Shown here in pieces: positions 1 to 5,374 of a stretch of 5,374 nucleotides of DNA. How positions within the stretch are numbered: the stretch's first letter is position 1; every line of letters starts with the position of its first letter. A model generated the notes under the pieces. It worked only from the letters and a program-made list of their open reading frames with translations, was not told where the DNA came from and made no database searches. The translations under genes and the position numbers were made by a program. Source of the stretch: an uncultured bacterium (GTDB lineage: Bacteria; Actinomycetota; UBA4738; HRBIN12); contig CALGFI010000147.1 of NCBI GenBank assembly GCA_937881155.1, positions 1-5,374 on the forward strand. Reading direction: 5' to 3'.

Positions 1-1
1 A

Positions 2-8
2 GAGGGAG
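2..8 (+). promoter_or_regulatory. Ribosome binding site of the STAS-like gene
   Basis: The bases GAGGGAG lie 4 nt before the ATG at 13 (7 nt if GAGG is the core). This is a good Shine-Dalgarno match and the main reason for choosing that start so close to the window edge. Confidence 0.6.
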
Positions 9-12
9 ACCT

Positions 13-456
13 ATGTCCGATCGCGGGAGTCGACCTCCCGTGGGGCCGTTGCCCGAGATGCTGGTGATGCCTTCCGCGCCGTCCCGCGGCCACGTCGAGT
101 CGATGCGCGACGACGTGCGCGAGCTGGCCGGCTGCGAGGGCAACCCGATGTGCGACGTCGGAGACGTCGCAGAACCCGATGCCGACACGATCGACGCGTT
201 GGCCCGCTTGCAGCTCGAGGCGGTACGGGTCGGTGTCCGGTTCCGTTTCAGCCGCGCCTGCGAGGAGCTTCGCGACCTGGTCGCGCTGACGGGTCTCGCC
301 GACGTCCTCCCCTGCGAACAGCCGCCGTGTGTCCCGCCGCGCCGCGTGGCCTCGGGCGGCTCCGGTTCAGGCGTCGAGCCGCTCGGGCAGGCCGAACAAC
401 GGGAACATGCTCTGCGTGTCGAGGAAGAACGTGATCCCCGAGATCCGCCCGCTTGA
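13..456 (+). CDS. STAS-domain-like small protein
   Basis: A 147-residue protein whose middle part (about residues 45-100) reads like actinobacterial STAS-domain proteins: a CDVG strand at 47-50, then PDADTIDALARLQLEA forming the typical helix, a strand around 74-80, and the ending ELRDLVALTGLADVL (85-99). Known STAS domains are protein-interaction modules, as in anti-sigma antagonists and MlaB. The usual DSSG phosphorylation motif is replaced by DTID (58-61), so classical Ser phosphorylation looks unlikely (inference). Residues from about 101 on are low-complexity and Arg/Gly/Glu-rich. Residues 119-147 are encoded opposite the 3' end of the convergent sigma factor gene, so the tail may not be conserved for its own sake. 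The ATG follows a purine-rich ribosome binding site at 2-8. An earlier in-frame start beyond the left edge cannot be excluded. No signal peptide or membrane segment is seen, so it is probably cytoplasmic. The family call is by pattern recall only. Confidence 0.65.
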   Translation: MSDRGSRPPVGPLPEMLVMPSAPSRGHVESMRDDVRELAGCEGNPMCDVGDVAEPDADTIDALARLQLEAVRVGVRFRFSRACEELRDLVALTGLADVLPCEQPPCVPPRRVASGGSGSGVEPLGQAEQREHALRVEEERDPRDPPA

Positions 457-1356
457 GATCTCGAGCACCTGAAGCGACCACGGCTCGAGCCCGCCGTCCT
501 CGCTGGGCTTGTACTGACCGAACGCCGGCGATCCATTCGCCGCGACGGGAATCAGCCGCGACCCGCGACATCCGATCCCCGGCCCCAGGCACCAGCCGCG
601 GATGTCGTCGTGCGTCTGCAGCCAGAGCTCGTACGGCGGCATGTTCCACGTGGCGTCCTCTCGCAGCAATGACGTCAGCGAGTCCATGTCGTACCGCTGG
701 AAGGCGTCGACGTAGCGCTCGATCAACCGCGCCTGCTTCTCGTCGATCTGCTCGGCCGGAGCAGCCTTCGTGTGGATGTTCGCGAGCGTGGCCCGGGCCC
801 GCTGTAACGCGCTGTTGACCGATTGGACCGACGTCTCGAGCAGCTCGGCGACCTCGGATGCCTTCCACCGCAGCACCTCGGCGAGGACGAGCACCGCGCG
901 TTGCTTGGGCGGCAGATGCTGGAGCGCCGTCACGAACGCGAGCCGGATCGACTCTCGCTGCTCGGCAAGCTCGGCGGGATCCCCGGCCTGCGGCAACACG
1001 CGGTCGTCCGGGACGGGAAGGATCCACGTCGCCTCCGGATGTCGCTCTCCGAGCGGCGTATCGGCGGATCGAGCCGGCCCAAGATCCATCGGCCGTGCAC
1101 GGCGCTCTTTCCCGGCGAGCATGTCGAGACACACGTTCGTGGTGATGCGGTACAGCCACGAACGGAGGCTCGAACGACCTTCGAACGCGTCATAGCCCTT
1201 CCACGCGCGCAGGAATGTCTCCTGCACGGCGTCCTCGGCCTCGAAGGCAGAACCGAGCATCCTGTACGCGTATCCGGTGAGCTCGGTCCGGTGCTCCTCG
1301 AACCGCTGCTCGAGGTCCGAAGGTGCAGCGGCGATGCCCCCGGTGATGTCCGTCAT
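367..1356 (-). CDS. ECF sigma factor with C-terminal SnoaL-like domain (TIGR02960/SigX5 type)
   Basis: A 329-residue extracytoplasmic-function sigma factor that would direct RNA polymerase to a specific promoter set. Sigma region 2 spans about residues 17-83, with the core-binding AEDAVQETFLRAW (40-52) and the -10 recognition stretch RSSLRSWLYRITTNVCLDML (61-80). Sigma region 4 spans about 137-191, with LPPKQRAVLVLAEVLRWKASEVAELLETSVQSVNSALQRAR holding the helix-turn-helix that reads the -35. Residues about 204-327 form a SnoaL/NTF2-like domain (IERYVDAFQRYDMDSLTSLL at 212-231, ending FGLPERL), the hallmark of long, self-regulated ECF groups. The open frame extends 96 codons upstream, but that part is not sigma-like and would cover the divergent gene's start, so MTDITGG at 1356 was chosen. 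No Shine-Dalgarno precedes it, but a -10-like hexamer sits 7 nt upstream, suggesting a leaderless mRNA. No anti-sigma gene is adjacent. The likely target is the divergent transporter pair (inference). Confidence 0.92.
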   Translation of the reverse strand: MTDITGGIAAAPSDLEQRFEEHRTELTGYAYRMLGSAFEAEDAVQETFLRAWKGYDAFEGRSSLRSWLYRITTNVCLDMLAGKERRARPMDLGPARSADTPLGERHPEATWILPVPDDRVLPQAGDPAELAEQRESIRLAFVTALQHLPPKQRAVLVLAEVLRWKASEVAELLETSVQSVNSALQRARATLANIHTKAAPAEQIDEKQARLIERYVDAFQRYDMDSLTSLLREDATWNMPPYELWLQTHDDIRGWCLGPGIGCRGSRLIPVAANGSPAFGQYKPSEDGGLEPWSLQVLEISSGRISGITFFLDTQSMFPLFGLPERLDA

Positions 1357-1363
1357 CGGGCCA

Positions 1364-1369
1364 ATGATA
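1364..1369 (-). promoter_or_regulatory. Candidate -10 element for a leaderless sigma factor mRNA
   Basis: Read on the minus strand, this hexamer is TATCAT, matching the TANNNT -10 used in Actinobacteria. Seven bases separate it from the sigma gene ATG, which would place the transcription start at or next to that A. It contains the only TA dinucleotide in 1357-1530. No convincing -35 is found 16-18 nt further upstream. The assignment is inference from spacing and the missing Shine-Dalgarno. Confidence 0.4.
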
Positions 1370-1504
1370 GGCAGCACCGCCAACGGCGCACTCACGCGGG
1401 TTCTCGGAGCGTTCACATCTCGTGGTGCGCGTGGGGAATCCGCGCAAGCACGCGACCGGTTGCAATCGACACCGATGATTTTCGGGAGTGCGCGCGGTCC
1501 GAGT

Positions 1505-1519
1505 TCGATGAGACATCGA
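1505..1519. repeat. Perfect 6-3-6 inverted repeat before the transporter RBS
   Basis: TCGATG-AGA-CATCGA is a perfect palindrome with a three-base centre. It ends one base before the GGAGG ribosome binding site (1521-1525) of the transporter gene. It could be a repressor half-site pair, or in RNA a short hairpin abutting the ribosome binding site. Six-base arms can arise by chance in GC-rich DNA, so function is inferred from position only. Confidence 0.6.
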
Positions 1520-1520
1520 G

Positions 1521-1525
1521 GGAGG
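1521..1525 (+). promoter_or_regulatory. Ribosome binding site fixing the transporter start
   Basis: A full GGAGG lies 5 nt before the ATG at 1531. It decides the start: the frame stays open for 236 more codons upstream, but that stretch is antisense to the sigma factor gene and does not encode transporter-like protein. Confidence 0.85.
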
Positions 1526-1530
1526 CGGAG

Positions 1531-3105
1531 ATGACGATCGAGACTGACGCGGCGCCACAAAAGGCCACGCGGCGCGAGTGGATCGGCCTCGCCGTGATCG
1601 CGATCGCATGCGTCCTGTACGTCATGGACCTGACCGTGTTGCACCTGGCGATCCCGGAGATCAGCGAGGACCTCCAGCCGAGCAGCACGCAGCTGCTGTG
1701 GATCATCGACATCTACGGCTTCATGGTCGCGGGCTCGCTCATCACGATGGGCACCCTCGGCGATCGCATCGGCCGTCGGCGGCTGCTCATGATCGGCGCC
1801 GCGGCGTTCGGCGCGACGTCGATCCTCGCGGCGTTCTCCAGGACGCCCGAGATGCTGATCGCTTCGCGCGCGCTTCTCGGACTGTCCGGAGCGACACTCG
1901 CGCCGTCGACGCTCTCATTGATCCGCAACATGTTCCTCGACCCGGCGGAGCGGACGCGAGCGATCGCCGTGTGGATCACGAGCTTCTCGGTGGGCGCTGC
2001 GATCGGTCCTCTCCTCGGCGGGCTCGTGCTCGAGTTCTTCTGGTGGGGCGCCGCGTTCCTGATCTCGGTACCGGTGATGGCGCTGCTGCTCATTCTCGGT
2101 CCGAGGTTTCTCCCGGAGTTCCGCGACCCGAACGCCGGCCGACTTGACCTCACGAGCGCTGCGCTGTCGCTCGCCGCCATCCTGTCGGTGGTCTTCGGCC
2201 TGAAGCAGGTCGCCCAGGACGGGTTCGGCGTGGTCGCGCTCGCCGCGATCGCCGTCGGCGCCGTCTTCGGCTTGGTGTTCGTGCGACGGCAACGGACGCT
2301 GTCGCATCCGTTGATCGACCTCGGGCTGTTCCGTGCGCCGGGGTTCACGCCGTCGCTCGCGATCTACGGCATTGGGATCGTGTTCGTGTTCGGCGGGTTC
2401 CTGTTTCTTCCACAGTTCTTGCAACTGGTGCTGGGACTGACGCCGCTCCAGGCAGGGTTGTGGACGCTGCCATGGGCGCTCGCGTTCGTCGTCGGCTCGC
2501 AGCTCACGCCGCGGCTGGTACGGCGGTTCCGAGCGGTGCACCTGATGGCCGTCGGCCTCGCGTTGGCCGGTCTCGCATTCGCGATCCTCACCCGGATCGA
2601 CGAGTCGACCGGATTCGCCATCTTCGTGATCGGAACGGTGATGTTCTCCCTCGGGCTAGCGCCGGTTTTCACGCTGACGAACGACCTCATCATCGGATCC
2701 GTCGCGCCGGAGCGCGCGGGCGCAGCCGCCGGCCTCTCCGAGACCTCGGCAGAGCTCGGCGGTGCGCTGGGGATCGCGTTCTTCGGGAGCATCGGCGTCG
2801 CGATCTACCGCGGCGCCATCGCCGACGGCATCTTCGCGACCGTTCCCGCCGAAGCATCGGAGGCCGCGCGTGACACGCTCGGCGGAGCGGTGGAGGTCGC
2901 CGGTGATCTGCCGGCCCAGGTCGGCGTGCCGCTGCTCGACGCGGCGAGAGACGCGTTCATCCAGGGCGTGCACGTCTCGGCGTGGATCGCTGCAATCGGC
3001 GCGGTGGCCCTCGCGTTCGTCACGCTGCGAACGTTGCGGGGCGTTCGTCCGTCACCCGAAGTCGAGGCCGAGGACCTGGAGCCCGAGTCGGTGCTGTCAC
3101 AGTGA
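1531..3105 (+). CDS. MFS drug efflux transporter, DHA2 (14-helix) family, QacA/SmvA/LfrA-like
   Basis: A 524-residue inner-membrane transporter of normal length for the 14-helix DHA2 drug:H+ antiporters. Helix 1 (about 18-40) carries the motif D1-type sequence MDLTVLHLAIPEI with Asp33, the acidic residue typical of this branch. LQPSSTQLLWIIDIYGF (48-64) is the segment shared with QacA and SmvA. Motif A is GTLGDRIGRRR (74-84) in the helix 2-3 loop. Motif C is SVGAAIGPLLGG (153-164) in helix 5, the antiporter signature. Further hydrophobic helices follow to about residue 500. A long non-membrane loop at about 430-475, before the last helix, matches the large outer loop before helix 14 in QacA-type pumps. 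The C-terminus is acidic. Known relatives expel lipophilic and cationic compounds such as dyes and quaternary ammonium compounds; the actual substrate is unknown. The neighbouring oxidoreductase gene starts 46 bp downstream, probably in the same operon. No TetR-type repressor is adjacent; the divergent ECF sigma factor may be the regulator (inference). Confidence 0.92.
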   Translation: MTIETDAAPQKATRREWIGLAVIAIACVLYVMDLTVLHLAIPEISEDLQPSSTQLLWIIDIYGFMVAGSLITMGTLGDRIGRRRLLMIGAAAFGATSILAAFSRTPEMLIASRALLGLSGATLAPSTLSLIRNMFLDPAERTRAIAVWITSFSVGAAIGPLLGGLVLEFFWWGAAFLISVPVMALLLILGPRFLPEFRDPNAGRLDLTSAALSLAAILSVVFGLKQVAQDGFGVVALAAIAVGAVFGLVFVRRQRTLSHPLIDLGLFRAPGFTPSLAIYGIGIVFVFGGFLFLPQFLQLVLGLTPLQAGLWTLPWALAFVVGSQLTPRLVRRFRAVHLMAVGLALAGLAFAILTRIDESTGFAIFVIGTVMFSLGLAPVFTLTNDLIIGSVAPERAGAAAGLSETSAELGGALGIAFFGSIGVAIYRGAIADGIFATVPAEASEAARDTLGGAVEVAGDLPAQVGVPLLDAARDAFIQGVHVSAWIAAIGAVALAFVTLRTLRGVRPSPEVEAEDLEPESVLSQ

Positions 3106-3135
3106 CGCGACGACGTTCGTCTACTCCATGTCACG

Positions 3136-3145
3136 AGGAAGGGAG
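3136..3145 (+). promoter_or_regulatory. Ribosome binding site deciding the oxidoreductase start
   Basis: AGGAAGGGAG ends 6 nt before the ATG at 3152. Another in-frame ATG at 3128 lies upstream of this site and has no comparable ribosome binding site, so 3152 is preferred. The protein encoded from 3152 already begins just ahead of the conserved oxidase fold. Confidence 0.75.
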
Positions 3146-3151
3146 CTGTCC

Positions 3152-4525
3152 ATGACGACGTCCACAGCCATCCCCATCGACGACCTGCGGCGCGAGTTCG
3201 ACGGGCGCGTCGTCGCGCCCGGCGACGCCGGATACGACGACGCCCGGCGGGTGTTCTCGGGCAACATCGATCGCCATCCGGCGGTCATCATCCGCCCGGC
3301 CGATGCGAAAGAGGTCGGCCGCGTCGTCGCGCTCGCGCGCGACACCGGCCTCGAGCTGGCCGTTCGGGGCGGCGGTCACAGCGGCGCCGGCCACGGAACG
3401 TCCGACGGGGGCATCGTGCTCGACCTCGCCGAGATGGACGCGCTGGAGGTCGATCCCGAGCGGCGAACCGCGTGGGCCGAGGCCGGCCTCACCGCGGGCG
3501 AGGTGACGAAGGCGGTCGACGGGCACGACCTGGCGATCGGGTTCGGTGACACCGGTTCCGTCGGGATCGGTGGGATCACCCTCGGCGGCGGGATCGGGTT
3601 CCTCGTCCGGAAGTTCGGCATGACGATCGACAACCTGCTCGCCGCCGAGATCGTCACCGCGGACGGCGAGGTCGTTCGCGTCGACGAGGAATCCCATCCG
3701 GACCTGTTCTGGGCGATCCGCGGTGGCGGGGGCAACTTCGGCGTGGCGACCCGGTTCCACTACCGGTTGCAGCCGCTCGAAGGGATCGTCGGCGGCATGC
3801 TGTTCCTGCCGGCAACGCCGGAGGTGATCGCCGGATTCCTCGCCGCCGCGTCCGAGGCGCCGGATGAGCTGAGCACGATCGCGAACATCATGCCCGCTCC
3901 ACCGATGCCGTTCGTTCCCGAGGAGCACCACGGCAAGCTGATCGTGTTCGCGTTCATGACGTACGCGGGAGGTGTCGAAGCCGGCCAGGAGGCGATCGCG
4001 CCGTTCCGAGCGCTGGCCGCGCCGATCGCCGACATGGTCCGGCCGATGCGCTACCCCGAGATGTACATGCCGGAGGACGAGAGCTACCACCCGATCTCCG
4101 CGGGTCGGACGTCGTTCGTCGATGAGGTTGACGAGCGCGCAATCGCCACGATCATCGACCGGCTCGAGAACGACACCGCGCCGATGCGCGTCACGCAGAT
4201 CCGCGCGCTCGGTGGTGCGTTCGCTCGCGTGCCCCAGGACGCCACGGCGTTCGCGCACCGACGCCGGAACTTCATGCTGACCTGCGCGACGGTGTTCGAG
4301 GACGTCGACCAGACGCCCGAGCGCGAGCGATGGGTGACGAGCTTCTGGGACGAGCTCCAGCGCGGCGATCGCGCTGCGTACGTGGGGTTCCTCGCGAACG
4401 AGGGCGAGGATCGCGTCCGCGAGGCGTACCCAGGACCGACGTGGGACCGTCTCGCCGAAGTGAAGACGCGCTACGACCCGACGAACCTGTTTCGACTGAA
4501 CCAGAACGTTCCGCCAAAGCGGTAA
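3152..4525 (+). CDS. FAD-linked oxidoreductase, berberine bridge enzyme-like (PCMH-type FAD domain)
   Basis: A 457-residue flavoprotein with the usual two-part BBE layout. The FAD_binding_4/PCMH domain spans about residues 40-205: PAVIIRPADAKEVGRVVALA (43-62), then RGGGHSGAGHG (72-82), in which His76 is the expected covalent flavin attachment site, then GSVGIGGITLGGGIGFL (135-151) and the flavin/substrate strand DLFWAIRGGGGNFGVAT (184-200). A substrate-binding domain follows, and the C-terminal BBE motif is YDPTNLFRLNQNVPP (441-455). Bicovalent family members have a Cys three residues before the V-G of the second motif. Here that position is Thr134, so only the His link is predicted. Relatives oxidise sugars, alcohols, alkaloids or polyketide intermediates using O2; the substrate cannot be read from sequence. 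No signal peptide or Tat motif is seen, so it is probably cytoplasmic. It lies 46 bp after the transporter gene with no evident terminator between, so the two are probably co-transcribed. Confidence 0.93.
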   Translation: MTTSTAIPIDDLRREFDGRVVAPGDAGYDDARRVFSGNIDRHPAVIIRPADAKEVGRVVALARDTGLELAVRGGGHSGAGHGTSDGGIVLDLAEMDALEVDPERRTAWAEAGLTAGEVTKAVDGHDLAIGFGDTGSVGIGGITLGGGIGFLVRKFGMTIDNLLAAEIVTADGEVVRVDEESHPDLFWAIRGGGGNFGVATRFHYRLQPLEGIVGGMLFLPATPEVIAGFLAAASEAPDELSTIANIMPAPPMPFVPEEHHGKLIVFAFMTYAGGVEAGQEAIAPFRALAAPIADMVRPMRYPEMYMPEDESYHPISAGRTSFVDEVDERAIATIIDRLENDTAPMRVTQIRALGGAFARVPQDATAFAHRRRNFMLTCATVFEDVDQTPERERWVTSFWDELQRGDRAAYVGFLANEGEDRVREAYPGPTWDRLAEVKTRYDPTNLFRLNQNVPPKR

Positions 4526-4569
4526 TCGGGCCGCTGACCTGCGTCACTGCACCGCCGTGAGGCACAGGC

Positions 4570-5367
4570 TCAGCTGCGAGGCGCCTCCGCTTCCTCGGCC
4601 CGACGTCTCGCCTCTTCCTCCTGCCGAAACCCGGGCTGCGTGTAGGCGGGCTCCGATTTCGTTCTCCTGGCCTTCGCTTCCTTCCGCATCTCGTTCTTCC
4701 GCTTCAACGACCGCTTTCCAACCTTGCCGAGGCGGTACAGAAGGAACCCGATCACCATCGCCAGATAGAGCGCGAACGAGATCCCCGCGCCGATGCCGGC
4801 GCGAACCATCCACGGACGCCACTGCCTGTCCACGCGCTGGACGATCGCATCATGCGGCCGGTCGAGCTCGACGATGAGGAACCTCGACGATTCACCGATC
4901 CGGACGGCGGTGAGCACCCCGAAGCGCTCCCCCTTCAGCGCCGTCGCGGACGTGCCGGGCTTGATCGCTCGAAGGTCGTCGCGTATGTCGGGGTCGCGCG
5001 TGCCGACGAGCGACGCATCGTCGGCGAACATCACCGTGCCGTCGGCGCGCCACAGCCGAACGTGGTTGATCGGCCCGGCCATCACGCTCTGCTGGACGAT
5101 CGAGAGGAGGTGTTGGTACCGCTCACCGCTGACCGGAGCCGCGGCATCCGATTGAAGCAGCATCGGCTTGATGACCTGGACGGCGAGCTTGCGCCCGTCC
5201 TGGGTTGCCTCCTCCTCGAGCTCGCGTTGCTGGTACCAGATCGCGCCGTAGATGAACCCCGCGGCCAGGAGGAAGATCACCGTCAACGTGCCGAATAGAC
5301 CACGCACCGCGCGGGCTCGTCGCTCGAACGCGGATGGCGTAGGGCCCGAGAAGTACATCGTGCTCAT
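4570..5367 (-). CDS. Membrane-anchored Cache/PAS-like sensor protein without output domain
   Basis: A 265-residue protein with a basic N-terminus (ERRARAVR, 15-22), one membrane helix at about 23-44, an extracytoplasmic region at 45-187, a second helix at about 188-211 and a charged cytoplasmic tail (212-265). The outer region contains VRLWRADGTVMFADDASLVGTRDP (103-126, broken here by no gap), the strand-turn-strand signature seen in Cache/PDC-like input domains of histidine kinases, chemoreceptors and diguanylate cyclases, followed by an amphipathic FGVLTAVRIGESSRFLIVEL region (149-168). The tail is Lys/Arg/Glu-rich (LGKVGKRSLKRKNEMRKEAK; EEEARRRAEEAEA) and probably helical. No HAMP, kinase, GGDEF or methyl-accepting domain follows before the stop. 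The ATG is 7 nt from the window edge, so its ribosome binding site lies mostly outside; Met4 is an alternative start. It is convergent with the oxidoreductase gene, 44 bp apart. Function unknown; a sensory or scaffold role is inferred. Confidence 0.75.
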   Translation of the reverse strand: MSTMYFSGPTPSAFERRARAVRGLFGTLTVIFLLAAGFIYGAIWYQQRELEEEATQDGRKLAVQVIKPMLLQSDAAAPVSGERYQHLLSIVQQSVMAGPINHVRLWRADGTVMFADDASLVGTRDPDIRDDLRAIKPGTSATALKGERFGVLTAVRIGESSRFLIVELDRPHDAIVQRVDRQWRPWMVRAGIGAGISFALYLAMVIGFLLYRLGKVGKRSLKRKNEMRKEAKARRTKSEPAYTQPGFRQEEEARRRAEEAEAPRS

Positions 5368-5374
5368 GACTGAG

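Larger units (their letters stand above)
1357..1530. other. Divergent intergenic regulatory region
   Basis: This 174-bp non-coding stretch separates the sigma factor start (leftward) from the MFS transporter start (rightward), so promoters for both should lie here. On the right-hand side no TANNNT hexamer exists, because the stretch has only one TA dinucleotide and that belongs to the left-facing candidate. The transporter promoter therefore does not look like a housekeeping one. A 15-bp inverted repeat ends at 1519, directly before the transporter ribosome binding site. I see no convincing ECF-type -35/-10 pair by eye. Confidence 0.6.

Noticed and set aside
248..1159. A 303-codon minus-strand frame within the sigma factor gene
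   Set aside because: It is a shifted frame of the same strand as the sigma gene, strongly Arg/Ala-rich, with no domain signature.
1441..1454. CGCG-CAAGCA-CGCG repeat in the divergent region
   Set aside because: Self-complementary CGCG tetramers are frequent at this base composition, so there is no support for a site.
1435..1461. GGAAT followed 17 nt later by CGGTT, a possible ECF-type promoter for the transporter
   Set aside because: The -35 half resembles GGAAC, but the -10 half lacks the CGT core and the recognition sequence of this sigma group is unknown to me. The match is too weak to call.
823..1530. A 236-codon in-frame upstream extension of the transporter gene
   Set aside because: It is antisense to the sigma factor gene, its product is Arg-rich and unlike any MFS protein, and a strong ribosome binding site with ATG at 1531 matches the normal family N-terminus.
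1357..1644. A 96-residue N-terminal extension of the sigma factor
   Set aside because: It overlaps the divergent gene's start and control region, has no sigma-like sequence, and the fold begins about 15 residues after the chosen Met at 1356.
3109..3121. GACGA-CGT-TCGTC palindrome between the transporter and oxidoreductase genes
   Set aside because: The stem is only 5 bp with a 3-base loop and no T-run follows, so it is not a terminator. Short palindromes of this kind are expected in GC-rich DNA.
3131..4258. A 375-codon open frame antisense to the oxidoreductase
   Set aside because: It has Arg/Asp/Val-rich composition without recognisable motifs. Such frames arise from GC-biased third positions opposite a real gene, and the sense strand encodes an unmistakable flavoprotein.
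4538..4568. Imperfect hairpin (CCTG..TCAC / GTGA..CAGG) between the convergent oxidoreductase and sensor genes
   Set aside because: The location suits a two-way terminator, but the stem is interrupted by unequal unpaired bases and no T-tract follows on either strand.

Overview
This is a 5.4 kb, GC-rich bacterial window. GC-biased third codon positions, long antisense open frames, a SnoaL-tailed ECF sigma factor and a probable leaderless sigma gene all point to Actinomycetota. I cannot place it more finely from the sequence.

Layout: (1) A small STAS-like protein gene runs rightward at 13-456. Its 3' end overlaps, tail to tail, the 3' end of a leftward ECF sigma factor gene (367-1356, TIGR02960/SigX5 type: sigma2, sigma4 and a C-terminal SnoaL-like domain). 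(2) A 174-bp divergent intergenic region (1357-1530) separates the sigma gene from a rightward pair of genes. It holds a candidate leaderless promoter for the sigma gene and a perfect 6-3-6 inverted repeat touching the ribosome binding site of the next gene. (3) The rightward pair is a 14-helix DHA2-type MFS efflux transporter (1531-3105, QacA/SmvA/LfrA-like) and, 46 bp further on, a berberine-bridge-enzyme-like FAD-linked oxidoreductase (3152-4525). They probably form one transcription unit. (4) Convergent to it is a leftward gene (4570-5367) for a two-helix membrane protein with an extracytoplasmic Cache/PAS-like sensor domain and a short charged cytoplasmic tail, but no enzymatic output domain. 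It starts 7 bases from the right edge.

Working model (inference): the ECF sigma factor, possibly tuned by its own ligand-binding-type C-terminal domain since no anti-sigma gene is visible, controls the divergent transporter-oxidoreductase pair. The oxidoreductase would modify, and the transporter expel, a small lipophilic or cationic compound. The absence of any TANNNT -10 hexamer on the transporter side of the intergenic region fits use of an alternative sigma factor. All families are recognisable, and no wholly new system is evident. The most notable points are the convergent coding overlap, the palindrome before the transporter, the loss of the second flavin-linking cysteine in the oxidoreductase, and the output-less sensor.
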